From positions 1-64,000 of the forward strand of contig JBHGBM010000002.1 in the NCBI GenBank assembly GCA_041946965.1: a stretch of DNA of 64,000 nt, given 5' to 3'. Positions 16,686 to 26,306 of the stretch are shown piece after piece. Both the position numbers and the translations under genes were made by a program. Source of the stretch: JBHGBM01 sp041946965 (lineage in GTDB: Bacteria; Acidobacteriota; Terriglobia; Bryobacterales; Bryobacteraceae). Each line of letters opens with the position of its first letter. Position 1 is the first letter of the stretch. Under the pieces are notes generated by a model. The model was not told the DNA's origin, did no database searches, and saw only the letters and a program-made list of their open reading frames with translations.

Positions 16686-17069
16686 TCAGGCGAGCGGCTG
16701 CGCCCGTTGGAGCAGGTGCAGGTAATTGCCGTCCGGATCGGTGAAGAACACCAGGCGGTTCCCCTTGGCGGTCTCGGGCTCGGAGATGAAGTTCACGCCC
16801 CTGGCCTTGAGCGAGCCGTATACGCTGTCGAAATCGGAGACCGCGATGGCCAGGTGCCGCAGGCCGATGTCGCGCAACTGCTGCTCGCCGCGCGGAATGC
16901 CGTTTGAGGTGATGATCTCCAGCATGAAGCCGTTCGGGGCTTTGACGAAGGTGGTCTTGCTGGCGGGCGAATGGGACACGATGGCGAAACCAAGATGTTC
17001 CACGTACCACTGGGCGAGCTTCTCGGGATCGGGAGAGGCCAGCGCGGTGTGCTCGATTCCTTGAACCAT
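16686..17069 (-). CDS. VOC family protein (glyoxalase/dioxygenase fold)
   Basis: 127 residues with two beta-alpha-beta-beta-beta modules: HTALASPDPEKLAQWY early and HLAIAVSDFDSVYGSL in the middle, ending FFTDPDGNYLHLLQR. Putative metal ligands are H7, E51 (FMLEII), H72 and the late acidic/His positions. This matches the vicinal-oxygen-chelate family, whose members include glyoxalase I, epimerases and resistance proteins; the reaction is not determinable. No ribosome site is visible; TACACT ends 6 nt before the ATG. Confidence 0.85.
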   Translation of the reverse strand: MVQGIEHTALASPDPEKLAQWYVEHLGFAIVSHSPASKTTFVKAPNGFMLEIITSNGIPRGEQQLRDIGLRHLAIAVSDFDSVYGSLKARGVNFISEPETAKGNRLVFFTDPDGNYLHLLQRAQPLA

Positions 17070-17097
17070 AGGTCAAGTGTAGTACACCGCGCCGCCG

Positions 17098-18831
17098 CTA
17101 CTGCCCCCGGGACTTGCGAATCTCGTCCACGATGATGCGGGTGAAGCCGTCCACGAAGGGACGGCCGCCCGTCATCAGATTCTCGCGCGTCATATAGTCG
17201 AGCGGAATGTCCGCCCGCGCGCCGACGTTCTCGATGTAATGAGCGGTCGGGTACTCTGGCGTGACCACCGGCGCTTTACGGGTTACCAGGGTCGCCGTGC
17301 ACGTGGTATAGGCTTCCGAATACATCAGGTGCCACGGGCCGCTGTTCTGGCCGCCGGCGCCGTTGGTGCGCGTGCCCACGAGCGGCCCGCGGGCGTTGTC
17401 CTGCATCATGGAGGGGAAGATGTCGGCGGCGGAGATCGAGAAATCATCGATCAGAAAAATAACCGGCTTGGTGTAGACCACTTTGGCCGGCAAATTGAGG
17501 AAGCTCGGCGCATCCGCCGATCCCCATTGCGTGCACGCCGGTATGGGCCCGGTGCGGCCGCGGTTTTCCTGGTACGCCTGCTTCATCTGATCGAGGATGG
17601 CCGCGTAGGTATCGATGATCCACTGCTCGGCACGCAGGCGGATCGCCGAATCGAGCGCGGCTTGAAGTGTGTTCACGCGGTCGAGTGTCACCCGATGTTC
17701 TTCACCGAAGAACCAGAACGGCTGGGGGATCAGCCGCGCCGCCACGTCCAGCATGTAGCAGCCGCCGCCGGGGTTGCGCATCACATCGACGACCAGGCCG
17801 TCCGTGTTCTGCTGCATGTAGGGGATCTCGTCATCCAGCTCGGCGATGGCGGCGGCCTGGTTGGACGGGCTGAATGACCGCACTCGCAGCAAACCGATCT
17901 TGTAGCCGCCGGATTCGTAAGTGCCCGAGAAATGGAAATGCGAGGAAATCCTTCCCAGCCGCTGTATGAAACCCGCCGGCATTCCGTACGCGGGCGCGCG
18001 GCTTCCGATCCCCAGCACGTACCGGCGCGGAACCATCTCCCCCGCCTCCTCGGACCAGACTTCACCCTGAAGCAGGTGGTCGCCGGCCGGCGCGCTCCAG
18101 TTGCGCATCTCGCTAAGCAGCCGCAGGTACTCGGGCGCCTCGGTGGAGGCCGCTTTGAGCTGTGCCTTGGGCGACGGCACCGGTCCGATCTCCGTCATGG
18201 GGACACCCGTCTTGGTCCACGGCACAGTATAGGTTTCGAGCTCTCCGCCGTCCCTGCGGATCACCACCTGCGCCGTGTCGCCGAGCTCCACCACCCGGGG
18301 CACCACGGTTTGCGGCCGGTACGTGATCAGGTCCGCAACGGTGCGGCGCGTGGCGGTGGCGCTGCCGCGCCGCCGCACCTTTGCGAATGCGGCGATCCAC
18401 TCCTCCGCCGTCTTCCCATCGAGTGAAACCAGCTCATCGCCCACCTGGAACGGGAAGCGTGCGGCCGGCAGGCGCGCGCGGTTGATCTGCTCCACCAGCA
18501 CCTTGCCGTCGTAGATATCGACATAGAATCCGAGGTCGGCAATCATGCGCCCGGGACTGGTGTACTGCGTGTGGGTATCATCGAGCCGGGCCACATACTC
18601 GCTGCAAATCTCCATGAATTCGAGATCGTCCTTGGCCCTGCGCACGCGGTCGAGCCACGGCGCCGTGTCCAGCAGGTCGAAGCCGGCCACCTGTTTCTTC
18701 CACTCGTACGGCGCGTACCGTTTCGCAAAGACTGCGGCCAGTTGATTGAAGTCGTGAACGCGTTGCTCCGCGGTCATTCCGGCCTTGAGCATGGGGAACG
18801 CGAGAAGTAACAGCAAAGCAAGGCGGCGCAT
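17098..18831 (-). CDS. S41-family peptidase-like secreted protein
   Basis: 577 residues from the ATG at 18831, chosen because AGGAGG lies 6 nt upstream and a signal peptide follows (MRRLALLLLLAFPMLKAG). A PDZ-like segment lies at about 90-180 (FPFQVGDELVSLDGK). The peptidase core has LVVDVMRNPGGG near 350 and DDFSISAADIFPSMMQD near 460, which aligns with the Ser-bearing S41 motif. The Lys expected about 25 residues later (GKG in Tsp/CtpA) reads GAG here (RTNGAGGQNSG), so the usual Ser-Lys dyad is not evident. It may be a tricorn-like variant or inactive. Confidence 0.78.
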   Translation of the reverse strand: MRRLALLLLLAFPMLKAGMTAEQRVHDFNQLAAVFAKRYAPYEWKKQVAGFDLLDTAPWLDRVRRAKDDLEFMEICSEYVARLDDTHTQYTSPGRMIADLGFYVDIYDGKVLVEQINRARLPAARFPFQVGDELVSLDGKTAEEWIAAFAKVRRRGSATATRRTVADLITYRPQTVVPRVVELGDTAQVVIRRDGGELETYTVPWTKTGVPMTEIGPVPSPKAQLKAASTEAPEYLRLLSEMRNWSAPAGDHLLQGEVWSEEAGEMVPRRYVLGIGSRAPAYGMPAGFIQRLGRISSHFHFSGTYESGGYKIGLLRVRSFSPSNQAAAIAELDDEIPYMQQNTDGLVVDVMRNPGGGCYMLDVAARLIPQPFWFFGEEHRVTLDRVNTLQAALDSAIRLRAEQWIIDTYAAILDQMKQAYQENRGRTGPIPACTQWGSADAPSFLNLPAKVVYTKPVIFLIDDFSISAADIFPSMMQDNARGPLVGTRTNGAGGQNSGPWHLMYSEAYTTCTATLVTRKAPVVTPEYPTAHYIENVGARADIPLDYMTRENLMTGGRPFVDGFTRIIVDEIRKSRGQ

Positions 18832-18879
18832 AAGTCCTCCTGACGGCAATCGCCAGCAGGATTATACAGCCGGATCTCC

Positions 18880-19287
18880 CTATTCGCGCGGCTTATTCTT
18901 GCGGGCGGCCGGGGCGGGCGTCTTGGAAAGATCCACCACCGGGATGAGACAGTGGCGGCTGGAGGGCTCCGATGGCTTGCTGCGCGCAGCCAGCTCGCGG
19001 TTGAGCGTGGCGATGAACTCCTCGATCTGCGACTGCATGGCCGCCATCTTCTCGCGCATGTTGAGGATGATCTCGACCCCGGCCAGGTTCACGCCCAGGT
19101 CGCGGGTCAGGTGCAGGATGACCTCCAGCCGCTCCAGGTCGCCGTCGGTGTAGAGCCGTGTGTTGCCTTCGCTGCGCGAGGGGGTCAACAGTCCCTCGCG
19201 CTCATAGAGCCGCAGGGTCTGGGGGTGTATAGCGTACTGCTCCGCCACGGCGGAAATCATATAAGCGGCTTTGGATCTCTTCGGCAT
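18880..19287 (-). CDS. hspR: MerR-family heat-shock repressor HspR
   Basis: 135 residues. The N-terminal MerR helix-turn-helix reads YMISAVAEQYAIHPQTLRLYEREGLL with the wing RSEGNTRLYTDGDLERL; a coiled-coil segment follows (about 75-105) and a basic, proline-rich tail. HspR represses the dnaK operon by binding HAIR inverted repeats with DnaK as co-repressor. Position decides the name: last in dnaK-dnaJ-hspR, 10 nt after dnaJ, with a HAIR-like site over the operon promoter. Confidence 0.9.
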   Translation of the reverse strand: MPKRSKAAYMISAVAEQYAIHPQTLRLYEREGLLTPSRSEGNTRLYTDGDLERLEVILHLTRDLGVNLAGVEIILNMREKMAAMQSQIEEFIATLNRELAARSKPSEPSSRHCLIPVVDLSKTPAPAARKNKPRE

Positions 19288-19297
19288 AGCGGATTCC

Positions 19298-20485
19298 CTA
19301 CACTTGCGACCACATTCCGGCCCGAGGGTCTTCCGGGTGCAGCTTGCCCAATTCCCGCAGCAGTTCCTTGGTGCGCTCGTCGTGGACGTCCGGCGCCTGG
19401 ATCACCACTTCGATGATCTGGTCGCCGCGCGCTCCGGTGCGCGGGTTGAGAACGCCCTTCTCGCGCAGGCGGAAACGCTGGCCGTTTGTGGTGCCCTGCG
19501 GGATCTTCAGCAGCGCCCTGCCGTCGATGGTCGGCACCTCGATCTTGGCGCCCAGACCCGCCTCCCACACCGTGACCGGCACTTTGATCTCGATGTTGTC
19601 GCCCTCGCGGCTGAAGAAAGGGTGCGGTTCCACGTTGGTGGTGATGTAGAGGTCGCCCGGCGGAGCGCCGCCGGTGCCGGCGTTGCCTTTGCCCGGCACA
19701 CGCAGCCGCGTTCCGCTGCGCACACCGGGCGGGATGCGCACCTCCACGGATTCGGCACGGGGAACGCGCCCTTCCCCGTGGCAGACGGAACAGACGTTCT
19801 TCAGCTTGCCGCTGCCGTTGCAGCGCGGGCAAGTCAGGTTGAAGCGCATGGCCCCGGCCATCTGGCTCACCGTGCCGCTGCCGTTGCACTCTGGGCACAT
19901 GCCCGTGGCGCCGCCGGCCGCCCCGCTGCCCTGGCAAGCGCCGCACACGTCATAGCGGGTGATGTTGACCCGTATCTGGGTACCCTTGATAGCCTGCCAA
20001 AAATCCACGTTGAGGCCGTATTCCAGGTCGCTGCCCTTCTCCGGAGCGGGTTCGCGGGCCCCGCCGCGGCCAAAGAACTGGGAGAAGATGTCGCTGAAGC
20101 GCCCCCCGGTTCCGGCCGAAGCGGTTCCTCCGCGCCGGGCGCCGCCCGTGCCCGCGCCCGCCCCGGAGAATAAATCGGAAAAATCGAAGCCGCCGAAATC
20201 CATGCCGGGCTGCCATTGCGTACCGCCCGCGCCCGGTCCCCCGCCCGGCATACCCGTCTCGGAGTAGAAGCCGTACTGATCGTACATCTGCCGTTTCTTC
20301 GGGTCGCTCAGGATGTCGTAGGCCTCCTGTACCCGCTTGAAGCGCTCTTCGGCGGATTTGTCGCCGGGGTTCAGATCGGGGTGGTACTTGCGCGCCAGCT
20401 TGCGGTACGACTTACGTATGTCATCCGGGCCGGCGCCCTTGGGTACCCCGAGCGTTTCGTAGTAATCATGCTTCGGCGGCGCCAT
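19298..20485 (-). CDS. dnaJ: chaperone protein DnaJ
   Basis: 395 residues. J domain with H35-P36-D37, a Gly/Phe-rich linker (about 75-140), four CxxCxGxG zinc-finger motifs beginning at residues 181, 197, 219 and 232, and C-terminal substrate-binding domains. It stimulates DnaK ATPase and delivers unfolded clients. It starts 3 nt after the dnaK stop and precedes hspR. All J-protein hallmarks are intact. Confidence 0.97.
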   Translation of the reverse strand: MAPPKHDYYETLGVPKGAGPDDIRKSYRKLARKYHPDLNPGDKSAEERFKRVQEAYDILSDPKKRQMYDQYGFYSETGMPGGGPGAGGTQWQPGMDFGGFDFSDLFSGAGAGTGGARRGGTASAGTGGRFSDIFSQFFGRGGAREPAPEKGSDLEYGLNVDFWQAIKGTQIRVNITRYDVCGACQGSGAAGGATGMCPECNGSGTVSQMAGAMRFNLTCPRCNGSGKLKNVCSVCHGEGRVPRAESVEVRIPPGVRSGTRLRVPGKGNAGTGGAPPGDLYITTNVEPHPFFSREGDNIEIKVPVTVWEAGLGAKIEVPTIDGRALLKIPQGTTNGQRFRLREKGVLNPRTGARGDQIIEVVIQAPDVHDERTKELLRELGKLHPEDPRAGMWSQV

Positions 20486-20488
20486 GGA

Positions 20489-22402
20489 TCATTTCTTATT
20501 GTCGTCGACGTCCACGAACTCGGCGTCCACGACGTTGTCTTTGCCCTTGCCTCCCTCTTTGGGCGGTTCGCCGCCCGGTTGCTGCGGGCCGGCGCCCGGC
20601 TGCGAGGTGGCGCGGTACATGGCTTCGGCCAGCTTGTGGCTCGCGGAAGTCAGCTTGTCGATGGCCGCGTTGATCTTGGCCGCATCGTTTTCCTGGAGCG
20701 TCTTCCGGGTCTCTTCGATGGCCGACTCGATGGCCTTGGCGTCGGCTTCCGACACCTTGCCGCGATGCTCCTTGAGCGTCTTCTCCACGTTGTAGATCAT
20801 CGCATCGGCGCGGTTGCGCGCCTCCACCGTGTCGCGCAGCTTGCGGTCTTCAGCCGAGTGCGCTTCGGCGTCCTTGGCCATCTTCTCCACCTCGTCCTTG
20901 GAAAGGCCGGAAGAGGAGGTGATGGTGATCTTCTGCTCGTTGTTGGTGGCGCGGTCCTTGGCGGTGACGTTCAGGATGCCGTTGGCGTCGATGTCGAAGG
21001 TCACCTCGATCTGCGGGATGCCGCGCGGGGCCGGCGGAATGTTGCCGAGCTGGAACACGCCCAGCAGACGGTTCTGCGCCGCCATGGGCCGCTCGCCCTG
21101 GTAAACCTTGATCTCCACCGAAGGCTGGTTGTCCGAAGCCGTGGAGAAGACCTCGCTCTTGCGCGTAGGGATGGTGGTGTTGCGGTCGATCAGCTTGGTG
21201 AACACACCGCCCAGCGTCTCGATGCCGAGCGAAAGCGGAGTCACATCGAGCAGCAGCACGTCCTTGACCTCGCCGGTCAGTACGCCGCCCTGCACCGCCG
21301 CGCCCACGGCCACCACTTCATCCGGGTTCACACCCTTGTGGGGTTCCTTGGCGAACAGGTCGCGCACCACCTGCTGGATGCGCGGCATGCGCGTCTGGCC
21401 GCCCACCAGCACGACCTCGTCGATCTGCTGCGGGGTGACGCCCGCGTCCGCCATGGCCTGCTTGCAGGGACCCACGGAGCGCTGGACCAGATCCTCCACC
21501 ATCTGCTCGAACCGCGCCCGGGTCAGCTTCATGGTCAGGTGCTTCGGCCCGGTCTGATCGGCGGTGATGAACGGCAGATTGATCTCGGTCTCGAGCAGCG
21601 TGGAGAGTTCCATCTTGGCCTTTTCGGCGGCTTCCTTGAGACGCTGCATGGCCATGGGGTCGCGGGAGAGGTCGATGCCCTGCTCGCGCTTGAACTCGCT
21701 GACGATCCAGTCGATGATGCGCTGGTCGAGGTTGTCACCGCCCAGGTGCGTATCGCCGTTGGTGGATTTCACCTCGACGATGCCTTCGCCCACTTCCAGG
21801 ATGGAGATATCGAACGTGCCGCCGCCGAAGTCGTACACGGCGATGGTTTCGTTCTTGTTCTTGTCAAGCCCGTAGGCCAGCGCGGCCGCGGTCGGCTCGT
21901 TGATGATGCGCTTGACCTCCAGCCCGGCGATCTTGCCGGCGTCCTTGGTGGCCTGCCGCTGCGCGTCATTGAAGTACGCGGGAACCGTGATCACCGCCTC
22001 GGTGACCTTCTCGCCCAGGTAGGCTTCGGCCGCTTCCTTCAGCTTGGTGAGGATCATGGCCGAGATTTCGGGCGGGGAATACTTCTTTCCGGAGATATCC
22101 ACACGGGCGTCGCCGTGATCGCCCCGCACCGCTTTGTACGGGACCATCTTCATCTCTTCGGTGACTTCGTCGTAGCGCCTGCCCATGAAGCGCTTGATGG
22201 AAAAAATGGTATTCTCTGAATTCGTAATGGCCTGGCGTTTGGCCACCTGGCCCACCAGGCGCTCGCCGCTCTTGGTAAAAGCGACCACAGATGGGGTCGT
22301 GCGGCTGCCCTCCTGGTTGGCAATCACCGTCGGCTGGCCGCCTTCCATGACGGCCACGACCGAGTTGGTGGTGCCCAAGTCAATCCCTATAGTCTTGCCC
22401 AT
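20489..22402 (-). CDS. dnaK: chaperone protein DnaK (Hsp70)
   Basis: 637 residues, essentially the length of E. coli DnaK. Nucleotide-binding signatures are GIDLGTTNSVVAV at the N-terminus, VYDFGGGTFDISIL near 195 and VLVGGQTRMPRIQ near 340. The interdomain linker is DVLLLDVTPLSLGIET, followed by the substrate-binding domain and a Gly/Gln-rich tail ending in acidic residues. Ribosome site GGAGGA precedes the ATG by about 12 nt. No grpE lies in the operon, unlike the actinobacterial dnaK-grpE-dnaJ-hspR order. Confidence 0.98.
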   Translation of the reverse strand: MGKTIGIDLGTTNSVVAVMEGGQPTVIANQEGSRTTPSVVAFTKSGERLVGQVAKRQAITNSENTIFSIKRFMGRRYDEVTEEMKMVPYKAVRGDHGDARVDISGKKYSPPEISAMILTKLKEAAEAYLGEKVTEAVITVPAYFNDAQRQATKDAGKIAGLEVKRIINEPTAAALAYGLDKNKNETIAVYDFGGGTFDISILEVGEGIVEVKSTNGDTHLGGDNLDQRIIDWIVSEFKREQGIDLSRDPMAMQRLKEAAEKAKMELSTLLETEINLPFITADQTGPKHLTMKLTRARFEQMVEDLVQRSVGPCKQAMADAGVTPQQIDEVVLVGGQTRMPRIQQVVRDLFAKEPHKGVNPDEVVAVGAAVQGGVLTGEVKDVLLLDVTPLSLGIETLGGVFTKLIDRNTTIPTRKSEVFSTASDNQPSVEIKVYQGERPMAAQNRLLGVFQLGNIPPAPRGIPQIEVTFDIDANGILNVTAKDRATNNEQKITITSSSGLSKDEVEKMAKDAEAHSAEDRKLRDTVEARNRADAMIYNVEKTLKEHRGKVSEADAKAIESAIEETRKTLQENDAAKINAAIDKLTSASHKLAEAMYRATSQPGAGPQQPGGEPPKEGGKGKDNVVDAEFVDVDDNKK

Positions 22403-22449
22403 TTTGCTGTTCTTTCCTCCATTGCCGTGCAGCTCCTGGAAGGTATGCC

Positions 22450-23214
22450 ATGCTGCCTAGTGCCGCACTTATTAGCACAACCTCATTATTAAACTTTAGT
22501 GTGTTGTTGTCAAGCTTGGTAATGCCGCTGAGTTGCGGGAACTTGCGCGCGGCCGAATGCCGCATCCTGGCAGCCGCCGCCGCCGATCTCGCCCGCGCTC
22601 AAACGGAACTGAGCCAGTCCCTTGCCAGAGACACCGGCTGCTCCCTCCGTTTCAGCCTGGGCTCCAGCGGCATGCTGGCGCGTCAAATTGAAAACGGCGC
22701 TCCTTTCGATGTTTATCTATCGGCAAATCAATTGTTTGTAGAACAGCTCACGGCGTCGCGGAAACTCCTGCCCGGCTCCGTCCGGACATACGCCGTAGGG
22801 CGGCTGGGCCTATGGTCCCGCTCGGGCCGGATCCGCAGCCCGGAAGACCTGCTGAAGGTGCGGCATGTGGCCATCCCTAACCCTCTGCACGCTCCCTACG
22901 GGGTGGCGGCGCGGGAGGCGCTTCGGAAACTCGGGCTTTGGGACAGGATCTCCGGCAGGATCGTCTACGGCGAGAATGTTCAGCAAGCCTTCCAGTTCGC
23001 CCAGACCGGCAACGCGGAGGCCGTCATCACCGCCTGGGCGCTGGTTTATGACCGCGGAGGCATTCTGTTGCCTGCCGCTCTTCACGCGCCCATACGGCAG
23101 GCGGGCGGGGTGGTATCGGCCAGCGGCAACCGCGAGGCCGCGCTCCGCTTCCTGGAGTGGCTCACAAGCCCTCGCGGCAAACAGGTGCTGCGCCGGTACG
23201 GTTTCGAACAGTGA
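22450..23214 (+). CDS. ModA-like molybdate ABC transporter substrate-binding protein
   Basis: 254 residues. After the N-terminal segment comes AECRILAAAAADL, then FSLGSSGMLARQIENGAPFDVYLSAN, the ModA ligand-binding signature, and YGENVQQAFQFAQTGNAEAVI. This is a periplasmic binding protein for molybdate/tungstate-like oxyanions; no modB or modC is adjacent. The ATG at 22450 has a GGAAGG site 6 nt upstream and gives a hydrophobic leader (LNFSVLLSSLVMPLS). The next ATG at 22522 would leave it without a secretion signal but clear of the dnaK promoter, so the start is uncertain. Confidence 0.75.
   Translation: MLPSAALISTTSLLNFSVLLSSLVMPLSCGNLRAAECRILAAAAADLARAQTELSQSLARDTGCSLRFSLGSSGMLARQIENGAPFDVYLSANQLFVEQLTASRKLLPGSVRTYAVGRLGLWSRSGRIRSPEDLLKVRHVAIPNPLHAPYGVAAREALRKLGLWDRISGRIVYGENVQQAFQFAQTGNAEAVITAWALVYDRGGILLPAALHAPIRQAGGVVSASGNREAALRFLEWLTSPRGKQVLRRYGFEQ
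22485..22514 (-). promoter_or_regulatory. dnaK promoter with HAIR-like HspR operator
   Basis: On the minus strand TTGACA (22508-22513) and AATAAT (22485-22490) are 17 nt apart. Overlapping the -35 and spacer is CTTGACA-N7-ACTAAAG (22494-22514). This matches the HAIR consensus CTTGAGT-N7-ACTCAAG at 11 of 14 positions with the correct 7-nt spacing. A repressor bound there would block RNA polymerase. Predicted transcript start is near 22478, giving a leader of about 75 nt. Confidence 0.8.
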
Positions 23215-23229
23215 TAGAGTGAGGGACGT

Positions 23230-24069
23230 ATGAAATACGGCGTGAACATGTTCATCTGGACGGCCGATTTCGGCTCTTCAGACCTGGGACTGCTCCCCAA
23301 GGTGAAGCAGGGCGGTTTCGACAGCTTCGAGGTCTTCATCTCCAAGCCCGCCAAATTCCCGGCGGCCATGCTGCGGCAGGCGGCGGAGCAGAACGGTCTC
23401 GGGCTGACCGTCTGCACGGTCTTGAACCAGGAAATCAACATCATTTCGGACGACGCCGCCGTCCGGCGCCGCGGCGTGGCGCACCTGGCCGACTGCCTGA
23501 AGGCCGTGGGCGATGCGGGCGGAACCATGCTGGGCGGGCCGGTCTACGCGCCCATCGGCTACCTGCCCGGACGGCGCCGTACTGCGGACGAGTGGAACCG
23601 GGCGGTGGAAGCCTTGCAGGAGCTCGGTCCGGTGGCGGCCGAAAACGGCGTGCTGCTCTGCGCGGAGCCCCTCAACCGCTTCGAGACCTACTTCCTGAAC
23701 ACCGCCGAAGACGCCGCGCGCCTGTGCGACGAGGTCAACCACCCGAACGTCCGCATGCTGTTCGATACCTTCCACGCCAATATCGAGGAGAAGGACGTGG
23801 CCGCCAGCCTGCGCGCCGCGGGCCGGCACATCGCGCACATCCACACCTGCGAGAACGACCGCGGGACACCCGGCAGCGGGCACGTTCCCTGGGGCGAAGT
23901 ATTCGCGGCCATGCGGGACATCGGCTACAACGGTCTGCTCACCATTGAGAGCTTCGGCTTCGCGCTGGGCGAGATTTCCGCCGCCGCCTCCATCTGGCGC
24001 GATCTTGCGCCCACGCCGGACGACATCGCGTTCGACGGGATCAAGTTCCTGCGCGGCCAGGCAGGGTAG
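23230..24069 (+). CDS. sugar phosphate isomerase/epimerase, D-psicose/tagatose 3-epimerase-like
   Basis: 279-residue xylose-isomerase-like TIM barrel. The metal ligands of ketose 3-epimerases are recognisable: Glu in CAEPLNRFETYF near residue 150, Asp in MLFDTFHANIEE near 180, His in HIHTCENDRGTPGSGHVPW near 208, and Glu in LTIESFGF near 240. The residue spacing fits the Agrobacterium D-psicose 3-epimerase group closely. No signal peptide. It follows the binding-protein gene by 15 nt on the same strand, but no functional link is obvious. Confidence 0.85.
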   Translation: MKYGVNMFIWTADFGSSDLGLLPKVKQGGFDSFEVFISKPAKFPAAMLRQAAEQNGLGLTVCTVLNQEINIISDDAAVRRRGVAHLADCLKAVGDAGGTMLGGPVYAPIGYLPGRRRTADEWNRAVEALQELGPVAAENGVLLCAEPLNRFETYFLNTAEDAARLCDEVNHPNVRMLFDTFHANIEEKDVAASLRAAGRHIAHIHTCENDRGTPGSGHVPWGEVFAAMRDIGYNGLLTIESFGFALGEISAAASIWRDLAPTPDDIAFDGIKFLRGQAG

Positions 24070-24070
24070 A

Positions 24071-25747
<1,677 letters not shown>

Positions 25748-25751
25748 CGTA

Positions 25752-26297
25752 TCACGCACGCAGATGCTTCCAGACGAGCGCCACGGGGAGGCCGACGACG
25801 TTCGAATAGTCGCCGTCGATGCGCTCCACGTACTTGGACGCCAGGCCCTGGATCGCGTAGGCTCCGGCTTTGTCCTCCGGCTCGCCGCTGGCAATGTACT
25901 CGTCGATATCGGCGTCGGAGAGTTCGGTGAACCAGACGTGGGTGGTGGCCCAATCGGTGACGACACGGCTGGGAAACCGCAGGCAGATGCCGGTGATCAC
26001 TTCGTGCCGGCGTCCGGAGAGCAGCGCGAGCATACGGCGCGCGCCGGCGTTGTCCTCGGGCTTGCCCAGAATATGGCCGCCGATGCAGACGGCAGTGTCC
26101 GCGCCGAGGATGATTTCACCGTCGCCGGCAGCCACCGCGAGGGCTTTGGCTTCGGCCAGGCGGCGCACGTAGCGCTCGGGCTTTTCGTGCGGGCGCGGCG
26201 ATTCGTCCACCTCGCAGGGGACGCGCACCACGAACGGAATGCCGGCACGGCGGAGCAGTTCGCTGCGGCGCGGCGAGCGCGAGGCGAGCACCAGCAT
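25752..26297 (-). CDS. maf: Maf-family nucleoside triphosphate pyrophosphatase
   Basis: 181 residues. N-terminal signature LVLASRSPRRSELLRRAGIPF, substrate acid in ILGADTAV near 66, GKPEDNAGARRMLALLSGRRHEVITG, and GKxxxAYAIQGLASKYVERIDGDYSNVVGLP near the C-terminus. Maf proteins hydrolyse non-canonical or modified NTPs (dTTP/UTP or m7GTP). It lies 9 nt after the ferredoxin gene and 4 nt before the glycosyltransferase gene, so the three are likely cotranscribed. Confidence 0.93.
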   Translation of the reverse strand: MLVLASRSPRRSELLRRAGIPFVVRVPCEVDESPRPHEKPERYVRRLAEAKALAVAAGDGEIILGADTAVCIGGHILGKPEDNAGARRMLALLSGRRHEVITGICLRFPSRVVTDWATTHVWFTELSDADIDEYIASGEPEDKAGAYAIQGLASKYVERIDGDYSNVVGLPVALVWKHLRA

Positions 26298-26306
26298 TCT
26301 TCTATC

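Noticed and set aside
22472..22478. TTAGCAC, resembling half of a CIRCE (HrcA) operator, in the dnaK leader
   Set aside because: No matching GAGTGCTAA half at 9-nt spacing, and hspR with a HAIR-like site already explains the regulation.
25748..25966. N-terminal extension of the GT39-like protein by 73 codons
   Set aside because: The extension is Ser/Pro/Arg-rich shadow of maf, and the ATG at 25747 follows the maf stop by 4 nt and leads directly into the first membrane helix.
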